Source: Tolypothrix sp. PCC 7712
Lineage (GTDB): Bacteria > Cyanobacteriota > Cyanobacteriia > Cyanobacteriales > Nostocaceae
Direction of reading: 5' to 3'
Length of the DNA stretch: 64,000 nucleotides
Assembly: GCF_025860405.1 (NCBI RefSeq)
Contig: NZ_CP063789.1
Coordinates: forward strand, 1-64,000
How positions within the stretch are numbered: position 1 is the first letter of the stretch; each line of letters opens with the position of its first letter. The position numbers and the translations under genes were made by a program. Positions 17,900 to 28,100 of the stretch are shown in pieces. The notes below the pieces were generated by a model, which saw only the letters and a list, made by a program, of their open reading frames with translations, did no database searches and was not told the DNA's origin.

Positions 17900-18532
17900 A
17901 TGACACAAAACCAAACAATAACTCTCAAGCCACTCAAAATTTCTTGCACTAGTAGCGACTGTGAAAATGGATTGCACTGTTTCAAAAACAGTCAGAAAAA
18001 GAAGGTGGCTGACCAATTTGGTCAATGCCATTCATGCGGAGCAGACCTGGTTGATTGGAGCCGAGTCCAAAAACGCGATTTGAGTGATGTAAATTATACT
18101 TTTGCGGCTCTCAAGCACGAACTAATCCGGCATTATTTTTGGCACATTGAAATTGACCAAAAGGCAATTAATCATGCCCGCCGCAAAGGTAAAAATGGGA
18201 TGCGAGTTGCAGTTGAGAAGCGAATTCGCAAATCAGTAGGCCCAGCAGAACCCCCCTATGATGGTCGCCAAACGCCAAAAGAAAATTCAGGGAATGCTAT
18301 TTACTACGCTCAACACGCCACAGCTTGTTGTTGCCGTCAGTGCATGGAGTATTGGCATGACATCCCGCTTGGTCGAGAATTAACTGAGGCTGAAATAGGA
18401 TATTTCTCAGATTTGGTGATGCTTTATATCAATGAGCGATTACCGTTTCTCACAGAAAATGGAGAGAAAGTACCACGGCTAAAACCTCTGCGTTGTGAAG
18501 AAAGTTCGTCTACAGAGGACGAAGGGGGGTAA
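17900..18532 (+). CDS. Zinc-ribbon plus DUF4186-like protein
   Basis: A 210-residue protein. The N-terminus has Cys16, Cys21, Cys27, Cys43 and Cys46 in zinc-ribbon-like spacing (CHSCGADL). The C-terminal half contains KRIRKSVGPAEPPYDGRQTP and AQHATACCCRQCMEYWH, resembling DUF4186, a small family with a conserved AQHAT...CC..C motif and no known function. The tail is acidic. Its place between an ImmA/IrrE-type regulator and a radical SAM enzyme suggests a partner or metal-dependent enzyme of the same pathway. The family name is from memory and should be confirmed with a profile search. Confidence 0.6.
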   Translation: MTQNQTITLKPLKISCTSSDCENGLHCFKNSQKKKVADQFGQCHSCGADLVDWSRVQKRDLSDVNYTFAALKHELIRHYFWHIEIDQKAINHARRKGKNGMRVAVEKRIRKSVGPAEPPYDGRQTPKENSGNAIYYAQHATACCCRQCMEYWHDIPLGRELTEAEIGYFSDLVMLYINERLPFLTENGEKVPRLKPLRCEESSSTEDEGG

Positions 18533-18540
18533 AAGTATAA

Positions 18541-19551
18541 ATGGCAATCAACACAGAAGCTTTGTCATCTCGCTATCGAGCTGCGTCAGTTAATTTAGAA
18601 GGTAAGCGCCTCCTAATCACAAACTTTCTTAACACCGAGCAAGAAAAAGATTTAAGTGAACCTCCTAATTGTGGTGGGATCGGACGCATCCGACATTTCC
18701 GACGTTCCACCAGCACAAATTGGCCTTCTAATCCTTTGCCCATTGACCCGGCTTGCAAGGCACTTAGTTTAGCATCAACTGATACGATTCGAGCGCAGGT
18801 TTTTCAATACGCGGCGTGCAACTGGCGTTGTTGGTACTGTTATGTTCCCTTTGACTTACTTAAAGCCAATCCTGATTTCTCGGACTGGTTGAGTCCCACT
18901 AGCTTAATTAATCGTTATCTCGACCAGCCTGACCCTCCACCCATCATAGATTTGACTGGTGGACAGCCGGATCTCGTCCCCGAATGGGTGCCTTGGATGA
19001 TGGCTGAAATTAAAAGCCGTGGGCTTGAACGCCAAATCTACCTTTGGTCTGATGACAATCTAAGCAACGATTATTTCTGGAAATATCTTTCTGATGCAGA
19101 CATTGAACTCATCGCCACATACCCCAACTACGGTCGCGTTTGTTGTTTCAAGGGTTTTAACGCCGAGTCATTTGCGTTTAACACCCGTGCAGAGTCTGCG
19201 TTGTTCGACCAGCAATTTCATCTAATGAAACGGCTGTTGACACTGGGTATCGACTTATATGCTTACGCCACATTCACAGCGCCGTCGGCAGTTGGGGTAG
19301 CAGAAGATATGCGTCGCTTTGTCGATCATCTGCAAATGCTTGATGAGAATCTCCCCTTGCGGACAGTGCCGCTACAGATTCAAAAGTTTACTCCAGTTCA
19401 GCAACGTTTGAATCAGGACACCTATGGAGCATTGCAGAATCAGCAAATTGCCATTGAGGCTTGGATTCAAGAATTAGAGTCCAGGTATTCCAGCGATCAA
19501 AGAGCTTGCAACATTGCCAATATACCGCTTTATGAGGGCAGATATAGATGA
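18541..19551 (+). CDS. Radical SAM enzyme
   Basis: A 336-residue protein with the radical SAM [4Fe-4S] motif CX3CX2C at Cys93, Cys97 and Cys100 (AACNWRCWYCY) and a GGxP-like SAM-binding motif, DLTGGQPDL. There is no obvious SPASM or B12 domain, so it is a compact radical enzyme. A substrate cannot be read from the sequence. Because the operon also has a methyltransferase-like protein, an ASCH protein and a nucleotide kinase-like P-loop protein, a nucleotide or nucleic-acid modification is a reasonable guess. Its stop overlaps the following start as ATGA. Confidence 0.85.
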   Translation: MAINTEALSSRYRAASVNLEGKRLLITNFLNTEQEKDLSEPPNCGGIGRIRHFRRSTSTNWPSNPLPIDPACKALSLASTDTIRAQVFQYAACNWRCWYCYVPFDLLKANPDFSDWLSPTSLINRYLDQPDPPPIIDLTGGQPDLVPEWVPWMMAEIKSRGLERQIYLWSDDNLSNDYFWKYLSDADIELIATYPNYGRVCCFKGFNAESFAFNTRAESALFDQQFHLMKRLLTLGIDLYAYATFTAPSAVGVAEDMRRFVDHLQMLDENLPLRTVPLQIQKFTPVQQRLNQDTYGALQNQQIAIEAWIQELESRYSSDQRACNIANIPLYEGRYR

Positions 19552-20849
19552 CAATAACTAAAACTGAAACACAGATATTTGAAGATGCTGTTGATAGTTG
19601 GGTGCTTGAGGCGATCGCCTGTGGAGTACGTTCATTTGACCAATTAGTTGTATCACTGCCAGGAGTATATCCCTCTGTTGCCCTCAAATCTCTCCAACGT
19701 CTTGTGTATGCCAAAAAAATTTCTACCGAGATTTTAGCAAACGTATTAAAATCAGCAAAACAAAAACTGCAACTGCCAAATTACTCATACCACCAAATTC
19801 CTTTACCAATTCCCCATCCCCTCGATTATGATTGGCGATTTAGCGATGCAGCTGCTAGGCGCTTATTGAATGAGTGTGCAAAAGTAACCAATCTTGATGA
19901 TACTATTGTACTACTAGGTACACCCAGTTTGCTGCGGATGGGAATTGAAGAATCTTACTCACGCCATCTGGTACTGCTTGAAGCAAATCACACAGTAACA
20001 CATAGTCTTGCTCAAGCAGTACCGCAAACCCAGGTAATCCAGTGCGATGTGATGAGAGAGCAACTACCGAGTCTTACAGCTGCGGCTGTTGTTCTCGATC
20101 CACCTTGGTATCCGGAGCATATACAATCATTTCTCTGGACTGCTAGCCAACTATGCCAAATTGGTGGCCATATATTACTGAGTATGCCTCCTATCGGAAC
20201 TCGCCCTGGCATTCAAGAGGAATGGGCGAAAATTTTGGACTGGGCGCAGCAGATAGGTCTTACCTTAGTAAAGTTAGAGCAATCTGCTTTGTCCTATGTA
20301 ACACCGCCCTTTGAACTTAACGTACTTAGAGCAGAAGGGTTAAATGCAGTTTCCAGGGAATGGCGACGTGGGAATTTAGCTGTGTTCTTACGCAGCCATC
20401 AAGCTGAAATCCCGCGACCAACAATTCCTTCGCTAGACGATGGATGGACTGAGGAAGTACTGCTTGGCGTAAGAATACGTGTTCGGCAACCAAATATACT
20501 TGAATTTGCCGACCCGTCCCTGATTTCGGTTATTCCAGGAGATGTGCTTCAATCAGTGAGTCGAAGAGATTCGCGTCGCCAGTTGGCTGATGTTTGGACT
20601 TCTGGAAACCGAATCTTTGCCTGTCAGGGGCGCGGGGTGCTGTTGCAGATTCTACGGGCTTTGGCAGTTGGGCGATCGCCTTATGAAGCGGTAGCCGTAT
20701 CTGTACAACGTTCGTTAAATCTTAATGAAACTGAGCTAGTATCCCACGCGGTCAATCAAATAGTAAATATTGTTAGTACAGAACAAAAGGAGATTTTACT
20801 CTTTGGCGAACAGCGGAACAATACACGACTCTCTCTCGCCGCTGGTTGA
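19548..20849 (+). CDS. Winged-helix / DPPW methyltransferase-like protein
   Basis: A 433-residue protein. Residues about 12-60 look like a winged helix (WVLEAIACGVRSFDQLV). Residues about 100-270 follow a Rossmann methyltransferase pattern ending in VVLDPPWYPE, with DPPW at 184-187, the catalytic signature of amino-methyltransferases. The usual glycine-rich SAM loop is replaced by VLLGTPSLLRMG, so SAM binding is uncertain; aminopropyltransferase-like enzymes that lack it are an alternative. Residues 290-433 are an extra domain I do not recognise. It is translationally coupled to the radical SAM gene. Confidence 0.55.
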   Translation: MTITKTETQIFEDAVDSWVLEAIACGVRSFDQLVVSLPGVYPSVALKSLQRLVYAKKISTEILANVLKSAKQKLQLPNYSYHQIPLPIPHPLDYDWRFSDAAARRLLNECAKVTNLDDTIVLLGTPSLLRMGIEESYSRHLVLLEANHTVTHSLAQAVPQTQVIQCDVMREQLPSLTAAAVVLDPPWYPEHIQSFLWTASQLCQIGGHILLSMPPIGTRPGIQEEWAKILDWAQQIGLTLVKLEQSALSYVTPPFELNVLRAEGLNAVSREWRRGNLAVFLRSHQAEIPRPTIPSLDDGWTEEVLLGVRIRVRQPNILEFADPSLISVIPGDVLQSVSRRDSRRQLADVWTSGNRIFACQGRGVLLQILRALAVGRSPYEAVAVSVQRSLNLNETELVSHAVNQIVNIVSTEQKEILLFGEQRNNTRLSLAAG

Positions 20850-21354
20850 TGAACTATTGTCAGCTGTGCGAGGTGATATTTTTTGGGAGGGTTACTTAAA
20901 GCCATTGCAATTGTCTGAATCACCGACCTTTACACTTCACTTGGCTATTTTAGTAGAGCCGTATCTTCAATTTATTCTTGATGGTAAAAAAACAGTGGAG
21001 TCAAGGTTTTCTACGCGCAAATTTGCTCCATACAACCGCGTGGAAAAAGGTGACGTTGTTTTGTTAAAGCAATCAAGTGGGCCAATTGTGGGAATATGCC
21101 AAGTTTCCTATGTTTGGTTTTATCAGCTAGAGCCTGAATCTTGGCGAACTATTAAAGAGGGTTTTGCAACTGCTATATGTGCCCAAGACCCTGATTTTTG
21201 GAAACAACGTGAAGCGGCATCATTTGCTACTTTAATGCGAATTCAAAACGTTAAATCCATAGAACCCATCAAATTTGTTAAACGCGATCGCCGAGGTTGG
21301 GTGGTCTTGCACGAAAGTTCTAGTCAACTACAACTCGATTTAGGAATTTCATGA
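20803..21354 (+). CDS. ASCH domain protein
   Basis: A protein of about 183 residues with an ASCH (PUA-like beta-barrel) domain: HLAILVEPYLQFILDGKKTVESR, then GDVVLLKQSSGPIVG. ASCH domains bind RNA or nucleotides and some are amidohydrolases on modified cytidines. The frame is open from a TTG at 20770, but the TTG at 20803 is preceded by AGGAG ten bases upstream and is preferred; both overlap the end of the methyltransferase-like gene. The next gene begins inside its stop codon (ATGA). It probably reads or binds a nucleotide product of the operon. Confidence 0.75.
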   Translation: MANSGTIHDSLSPLVDELLSAVRGDIFWEGYLKPLQLSESPTFTLHLAILVEPYLQFILDGKKTVESRFSTRKFAPYNRVEKGDVVLLKQSSGPIVGICQVSYVWFYQLEPESWRTIKEGFATAICAQDPDFWKQREAASFATLMRIQNVKSIEPIKFVKRDRRGWVVLHESSSQLQLDLGIS

Positions 21355-21923
21355 AACCAGTTATTCTTGGCTTCGCTGGCAGTATTGCCAGTGGCAAGTC
21401 AACACTTTCAATCGAGGTAGCTTCATCTCTGGGCTGGCAACGTGTCAGTTTTGGGGACTACGTTCGGACTGTAGCACAGCACCAAGGGCTAGGGGAATCA
21501 CGAGAAGTATTGCAGACTGTTGGCGCAACTCTTGTTAACCAAGGGATGGAACAGTTCTGTAAAGCAGTTTTGGCACAAATGGACTGGGAACCAGGACAAC
21601 CATTAGTGGTAGATGGCATCCGTCACGCTGAAATACTCTCGACACTGCGTCGGCTTGTTGCACCCTCGGAATTGCTCCTTGTTTTTGTAGCGGTTAACAA
21701 CTCAACGCGCGAAGCGCGGTTAATTGAGAGAGGGTTAACCCACCGAGAACAATGGCAGCAGTTTGAGGCCCACTCAACAGAAGCACAAGTGCAAACAGTG
21801 TTGCAAGCAATTGCTGACTTTACTGTGGATAGTACCCAAAAAATAGAAGAACTTGTTAAAGAGATTGTGACGTGGGTTCAACAATTGAGGAAGGAGATAA
21901 TTTCTCAATCTTTTAACAAATAA
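21351..21923 (+). CDS. P-loop nucleotide kinase-like protein
   Basis: A 190-residue protein with Walker A GSIASGKST (residues 10-18) and VVDGIRHAEILSTLR, a pattern seen in dNMP/adenylate/dephospho-CoA kinase-like proteins of the AAA_17/18 type. A (deoxy)nucleoside monophosphate kinase activity is the most likely reading; dephospho-CoA kinase is an alternative. It is the last gene of the compact seven-gene operon, joined to the ASCH gene by an ATGA overlap. A 210-bp gap follows before the giant gene pair. Confidence 0.7.
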   Translation: MKPVILGFAGSIASGKSTLSIEVASSLGWQRVSFGDYVRTVAQHQGLGESREVLQTVGATLVNQGMEQFCKAVLAQMDWEPGQPLVVDGIRHAEILSTLRRLVAPSELLLVFVAVNNSTREARLIERGLTHREQWQQFEAHSTEAQVQTVLQAIADFTVDSTQKIEELVKEIVTWVQQLRKEIISQSFNK

Positions 21924-21943
21924 TGTTTGCATAACGCAGCAAG

Positions 21944-22059
21944 CAAACGCATCTCCTGATTGAAATACTTACTGAACAAGGGTTTGGCTCATAGATTAAT
22001 TTCAGTTATAAACATTGGAAGTCTTGCCCTGCAAGGCATCCAGAATTGAGATGCGTTTG
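21944..22059. repeat. Long-range inverted repeat in intergenic region
   Basis: CAAACGCATCTC (21944-21955) is the exact reverse complement of GAGATGCGTTTG (22048-22059), with weaker pairing continuing inward. The enclosed 92 bases could fold into a structured leader of the giant-gene operon or a small RNA. No promoter can be assigned with confidence. Confidence 0.35.
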
Positions 22060-22133
22060 TCCTGCACACATAACCACTACCAATTGGGCAAGGACAGCCC
22101 GCACTACCTCGACCATTTGTAGGAGAAATTAGG

Positions 22134-25100
22134 GTGAATATTATTTCTGAAGGTGACAATCATTTAGCTCCCTTAGATTACAGCAGTTTACTCAACAAAA
22201 TATTGGAAGTGCTGCCCAGTCAAAACCCATTCCAGTTCTCCCCTGATGACAGTCGATTGCGGATTAATATTGACAAAATCGCCGATCTGGTTGCTAATTC
22301 ACAAGTGGAAAGCCCTTTGGCATCTGCTAGCGGGATTCGTTGTGCAACTATCAACCTTAGCGAGCGCACAGGTAAAAATTTCCCAGAGCAAATCAGACTA
22401 ATCCGCGATCGTTTGCAAAACCTCTTGATTGCCGCATTACCACCAAACAAAACAGTAGAGTCAGCGATTTCGCAATTACTGACAGATTTACAGTCTTTTC
22501 AAGGTACAAAGCCATCTCTGGGATTTACTTATCCTTTCGGAGAGTATACAGGTTTGCAAAAACAGCGGCTCAGTCTTCAGCGCCACCGTTCAGGCAGTGA
22601 TTCTCTCTTGAAACTTCATAAACTAATCATCACAGTTAAAGATGTCAAGGGATTTGATTCTCAACTTTCTTCCAGTCTTGATAATTATATCCAACAAGAA
22701 TTTAGCGAAGAAACTGAGAGTGATTTAGAGGAATTAAGCGACACACTAGAAGAACTGATTAAAAATCAAAAATCTGACTTTTACAAGCTCAAACGAGTTA
22801 TGTATACCGAAGCTATTGGTATGCTCAAACGAGAGGCGAAAATCAGGTATTTAGAGTTTATTTTGGAGAATGTTAACGATAGTGTAGATGGCAAAATATA
22901 TCTTCAAGATTTGATTCGACGGCTACGATTACTAGAAGAATATATCAATGATATCAACCGAGGGTATGGTCATTACCAAGTAAACTATGCTGGAAAGTCA
23001 GTCAACTACAGAGACTTATTTTCTCGTGCCGAAGCTTTAGATATTCTCCCCATTATTCCCTTAATCGAAGGGTATTTAGGAGAAACAAAAGATGATACTA
23101 AAGGAGAGCAGCAGTTTATTTTTGGTTTCAAACTAAAATTTGGCGGTACAGTTCAAGCTTACGGAGACAAGCCACTTTCTGTACTAGATTATTACCTCAA
23201 CCTAATCGACCCAGAAAGTCAGGAACATAAGGCGGGATTAGGGGACTCTTTTAAAAGTGATTATTTCAAAGAAAAAGTATTAAAAATAATATTTTTATAC
23301 TATTTTATATTTGCTTCTAGGAGTAATCCTTTAGCAGATAATTACCAAGAAAATTCGGAGCTAAATTATGAACCTGTTTCGGTCTTTGAGCAACAGGTAT
23401 TACCTGTACTCAAAGGTTCTGACGAAGAAGCTAAAAAGAAAATATTCGCCAAAATTAAGGAAGGAATTGAAAAATTTAACGTCAAAATAAAAATTGAAAA
23501 ACTCAGGCAGTTACTTAAGGATTTGCTCAAAGATAAGCCTATTCTAAAAAGACGAGAGTATCCGCTTTATCTCGGCGTTAAAAGAGGCATTTTAGAGCGC
23601 GATTTAGACCGCGTTTTAACTGATGCTACATTTTTCAAGCCTGTCTTTGGTGAGAGGTCACGAGAAGCCCTAAAGTATATTGCCATCAGGGAGCCTCATG
23701 TTGATAGCAGTTACCTTTGCAATCTTTCTGTCAGTATTGCAGTAGAAGATATTCGCTATTTCCCCACTGATGAGCGCCAAACATTTAGCATGGCGTATGA
23801 TATCACAGATATTAAAGCACTACCAATTCTTTTGGTTCCTCTTACTGAAGCAAGCTGTCAGAACATCTACAATAATTCTTTCAAACATCAAAAACCAATT
23901 TTATTCATCTACAATCATAAAAAGTTACGAGAGCAAATTTTCAACAATCCCGACTCCCCCAAAGCGTTTATTTACCGTTTTACTTTTTCTCTGCTTATTT
24001 ATATCTGCCTGAAAGTACTGCTTGAGTCTGTCAAAGATAAACTGTTTATTCCCATTGTGCGGTTGCAACTGCATACCAAGCAGAACTCCACACCAGAAGA
24101 AGAATTTATGCGCTCGCTCTCTAAAACTTTATCCCACTTATTGAGCGAAGAACATCAATCCAGTACTCAAGGATTCTGTGTCAAAAACCTGAATCCTTAC
24201 AAAATTGAAAATGGTCTAAGTTCTCTTTACTCTGTACTCCCCAAAAAATTTAAATTCAACGCTTCTTCCTACAACACCCAGCTAGACAAACTAGCAATTA
24301 TTATAGTCTCCAGCCGTGAGAGTGATGCCAGTTGGCGAGGTGGAGAACGAATATCAAACTTGTTAGGAGAAGTTGTGGGAGTAGAGCGTCTACAGGATGG
24401 CACAGTTCGCTTAGAAACGCTCAACACCTTCGCAGCAAACTATGAACATCAGCAGATGTTTCAAAGACCTACTATTGTCATTGATGAAGTTGAAAAATTA
24501 TACCGCGAGGGCTATCGGCACTTTATGTATATTGCCAAGTCGCCATATTCTAGCACTCTCAATATGACTCAGAGTGATGAAGATGAATCACTATTTTTCA
24601 TGTCCACACCTGTACTCAAGGCTTTAAAGGGAGATAAAGATGACATCAAAATATACCCAGTATTCTTTGATAAATATTATGTAGTAAATCTGGGGCGCAC
24701 TGTTAGTTCTCTGTACATCCAGGACACACTTGAACTAACAGGCTTAGTTGAAGACCCCAGCAAGAAAGCTGTTGTCTTTTTCAATCTATTCAATGGAATT
24801 AAAGTCGGTCAAGATGACGAGCGTTACTACAACGGGGTAATTTCCTACGCCACCTTGCTAAATGTCTATGATGACATTCTAGATGATGAAGATATCCGTA
24901 GGGGACTAATTTATGACCGCGAAAACAATCCTATCAAAAATGATATCTTGCAATATCTAACCTTATTTCACTTTTCGCGCTACGAAGCTGTTCCTAGAAG
25001 GAATCGCAACATTAGCTTTAAGCTCGATCCTTACGAAAACATAATTGGGGATGATGCAGTTGGTAAATTGTCAGTTTTCAAGCACACCACTAGGAGCGTA

Positions 25101-25172
25101 AGCTTTAACTCTTTGGCGTTTTTAACTGAAGTTAGACGTGCCTTGAATGTAGAAGGAGAGGAGCAGAAATGA
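22134..25172 (+). CDS. Large protein of unknown function (partner of helicase)
   Basis: A 1012-residue protein starting at GTG, with AGGAGA about eight bases upstream. I do not recognise a family. The N-terminal 300 residues are helical and charged. Residues about 540-1000 look alpha/beta, with strand-like segments (LAIIIVSSRES, PTIVIDEVEKLY, GYRHFMYIAKSP) and a conserved-looking C-terminus with many charged and aromatic residues (HFSRYEAVPRR). No P-loop, HTH or membrane segment was found. The next gene overlaps it by ATGA, so the two form an obligate pair. A distant PIWI-like fold was considered because some PIWI-type proteins pair with helicases, but this is speculative. Confidence 0.5.
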   Translation: MNIISEGDNHLAPLDYSSLLNKILEVLPSQNPFQFSPDDSRLRINIDKIADLVANSQVESPLASASGIRCATINLSERTGKNFPEQIRLIRDRLQNLLIAALPPNKTVESAISQLLTDLQSFQGTKPSLGFTYPFGEYTGLQKQRLSLQRHRSGSDSLLKLHKLIITVKDVKGFDSQLSSSLDNYIQQEFSEETESDLEELSDTLEELIKNQKSDFYKLKRVMYTEAIGMLKREAKIRYLEFILENVNDSVDGKIYLQDLIRRLRLLEEYINDINRGYGHYQVNYAGKSVNYRDLFSRAEALDILPIIPLIEGYLGETKDDTKGEQQFIFGFKLKFGGTVQAYGDKPLSVLDYYLNLIDPESQEHKAGLGDSFKSDYFKEKVLKIIFLYYFIFASRSNPLADNYQENSELNYEPVSVFEQQVLPVLKGSDEEAKKKIFAKIKEGIEKFNVKIKIEKLRQLLKDLLKDKPILKRREYPLYLGVKRGILERDLDRVLTDATFFKPVFGERSREALKYIAIREPHVDSSYLCNLSVSIAVEDIRYFPTDERQTFSMAYDITDIKALPILLVPLTEASCQNIYNNSFKHQKPILFIYNHKKLREQIFNNPDSPKAFIYRFTFSLLIYICLKVLLESVKDKLFIPIVRLQLHTKQNSTPEEEFMRSLSKTLSHLLSEEHQSSTQGFCVKNLNPYKIENGLSSLYSVLPKKFKFNASSYNTQLDKLAIIIVSSRESDASWRGGERISNLLGEVVGVERLQDGTVRLETLNTFAANYEHQQMFQRPTIVIDEVEKLYREGYRHFMYIAKSPYSSTLNMTQSDEDESLFFMSTPVLKALKGDKDDIKIYPVFFDKYYVVNLGRTVSSLYIQDTLELTGLVEDPSKKAVVFFNLFNGIKVGQDDERYYNGVISYATLLNVYDDILDDEDIRRGLIYDRENNPIKNDILQYLTLFHFSRYEAVPRRNRNISFKLDPYENIIGDDAVGKLSVFKHTTRSVSFNSLAFLTEVRRALNVEGEEQK

Positions 25173-28100
25173 TTGCGGAAGATTTAGGAAGATTATTTGA
25201 AATCGGCTTCAATGTTGGCATCCTTGCTTATATTCAGCAAAACCAATTGAATCACCGATTCGGAGATTTATATCAATGTGACTTACAAGCATTGCGGTTT
25301 CCACAACTGCATCGACGTATAGTTGATCGCGCTAATGTAATTAATGATAGTGATAGTAAAATCATTGCTAAGTGGAGTATATTTTTTCTCCAAAAGGGGT
25401 TTTTATCCGGCTTAAATTTCTTTAGGGAGTACCTGGAATCAACAGGTTGGAAACAGCGAAAGCTGGAAATTTTATACTACCAGTGTAACTTTTGTGATGA
25501 CAACAGCCTTGGTACTCTTGTTAAGGGTGAGGAACAAGTCTTTAGAGATATCCTGTCACAATTAGGAGATATCAAGGTTGATATCGGTCGCTATAAGCAG
25601 CAAGGAGAGTTTCTTAGGGCTGATACTTTAATGCTGCTGCACAACGGCAAACAGTTTCGTATCCTCTCAGTGGATTTATCAGTGTTCTCGATTAAGTCAG
25701 CTGAAGATATTAAAGATTTAAATAATGTAGAAGTTATACGGCAATTACTGCTAAGTGAAATTAGTTATTTACGCTCAAAAAGTGTTTTCTCTGGACTTAG
25801 TATTGATACGGGAACAGACACCACAAAACTTGGATTAACCTTTTCTGAAGGGATTGCTCGTTATTTCACAGCTTTCAAACGCAAGGACAAAGAGAGTGTC
25901 AAATTAATCCAAGCCGCCAGTTATGCTCATAGCTTCTATGAGTTTTTACGACAGCACTCTTTTCTCCAAGAAGCTGACCCCGTAATGTTTAACATTATGG
26001 GTTACACTGACCGGGGCGTTAGTGCCATGTCAGTAAATCAAAAAAATTTAGATATCTTAAATACCTGCCACCGCATTTATAAGCAGCAACAAAGCGGTCA
26101 AGCGATCGCCGAAGCTCGTCAACAAGTTCTCAGAATCATCAAAAGGAAAGCAGCTGAGAGTTTTGTTAATGGCAAGACATTTATAAACTCTCTTTTAGCA
26201 GTACCACCTGATACAACTACTTTGGTTACTCACCAGGAGCGAGTAACAGGGTTTTTCAACTCAAGCGGGGAAGTGCCACCTCAATTAATGGCTCAACTCG
26301 GACTGAGTGGTAGTCTAGACCTACGTTCGGCTCACACCGCACTAATTAAAACTGCCCTGACTAATGACAATCCTTATCTTTTCTTAACTGGCAATCCTGG
26401 CATTGGTAAAACCACAACCATTGTAGAATTTCTCAAACAGCATCTCGACGATGGCTTTTTGTTCTTCTATGTCAGTCCCAGAAAAAACGTTAACAAGGAC
26501 GTAATTGAGAAGTTTAAGAGTCAACCGGGAGAATCATTGGGCGGGAGCATTGCAGCACCATTGGAGAATCACGGACTGTTTTGCATCAATACCAATGCAG
26601 ACATTATTCAAGCTAATGGTGGACACTGTACTGTGCAGTATTTCTCTGATTTACGAGAAGGGGACTTTACAGAACAAGCTGTTCATTTTATCGATGGTCA
26701 GGCTCTTATTGAGCGCAGTCTCTCTACTTCTCAAAGACTCCAGCGCAAAATGGAGGATTTAATTCAGGATGCTGGTGAGCAAACTAAAGGAGTTTTAGAT
26801 AGCATTTGTGAAGCTATTTACACAATTATAGACCGTCAACTTTCCAATAATATAGTGGCAACAATTTCGCTGCAATCTTTGAAAAAAACGGGTAACGGTC
26901 AAGACACTCTCCGCCATTTTGAGAAGATATTTAGGAACGCCTATAACCAAAGTGAAGGTTCAGTCATTCCTGACCAGATGAAGAAAATCTCTCAACGCAT
27001 TAAACATATATTTATCATGGTTGATGAGATTACAGGAGACCATAGCGGTGTAGAATTCTTAAACCGCATCAGTTCTATCCTTCGCCAATATGAGCTGACT
27101 AATTCCCAATATGGCTTTAATACCAAAATTATTGTAGCTGATGCTTCTATTGTTGACCCAGATGTCATTCAACAGCATCTTTCTACTACAGTTTCAGAAC
27201 CAGACAAAATCTTTTATCGGCGAGCTTCAGATAACGACTCCCCCCTTTCAGTACAAACTTTCAAGTTTAAAGGTTTAGGCGCAACTGTCATCAATTCTAA
27301 CTCTTACCCCGCTCGTAGTTTAAACATTACTTACAAAGTATTTATAGACTCTTTTAAATTTAGCAATTCAGCTTTTTTAGAGAAAAACAATAGCTTAGTT
27401 AACCGTGTACAAGCAGAGATTGCTGAGGATATTAATTCTTTCTTGGATAACCCAGAAGCTGGACAGTTAATTGTATATATCCAGGATAAGCAGAGATTAA
27501 AAGAATTGACCGAATATCTAAAAAAACATCGACGTAATTTTCAGTTATTTACGGACTACTTAGAAATTCACGCTAATATTTCAGAGCAGGAAAAGGAAGA
27601 AATCCAAAAATGTAATACTGAGGTAAAAGTGGTCTTTATGACCGCCTCAGCTAGTCGAGGGTTATCATTTCCTAAAGCTAAACATATTCTGGTTGATATC
27701 CCTCGCTTTGCCATTGAGCAAAACTTAATGGAAATTATTCAGGTAATTTACCGGGGTCGCGGTAACTACCTTGAAGATGGAATTACCAAAACCTTAGATA
27801 ATGAGGAGAAAGATTTAATTCTTTACTTATCAGAGCGGGCTGTATATTACGCTGATGACCCGGAGCTTTCTTTACAAGAAAGTGTGCTGAGTCTTGTGAA
27901 TATTCTATTAATTTTCAAGACATCTGTCATGACAAGAATTTCTGGGTCTGGGCAGATAGGTAAAGACCATTTTATGATGATTCCTATTGGGGGAAAGTCG
28001 GTATTTGCAGCAGGTGAAACATTTACGGGTAAGATATCTGGTTTAATCAAAGAACTGAAAAAAGAGCATATTCGTCGTCGGAGTGACAAGCTCTTGAAAG

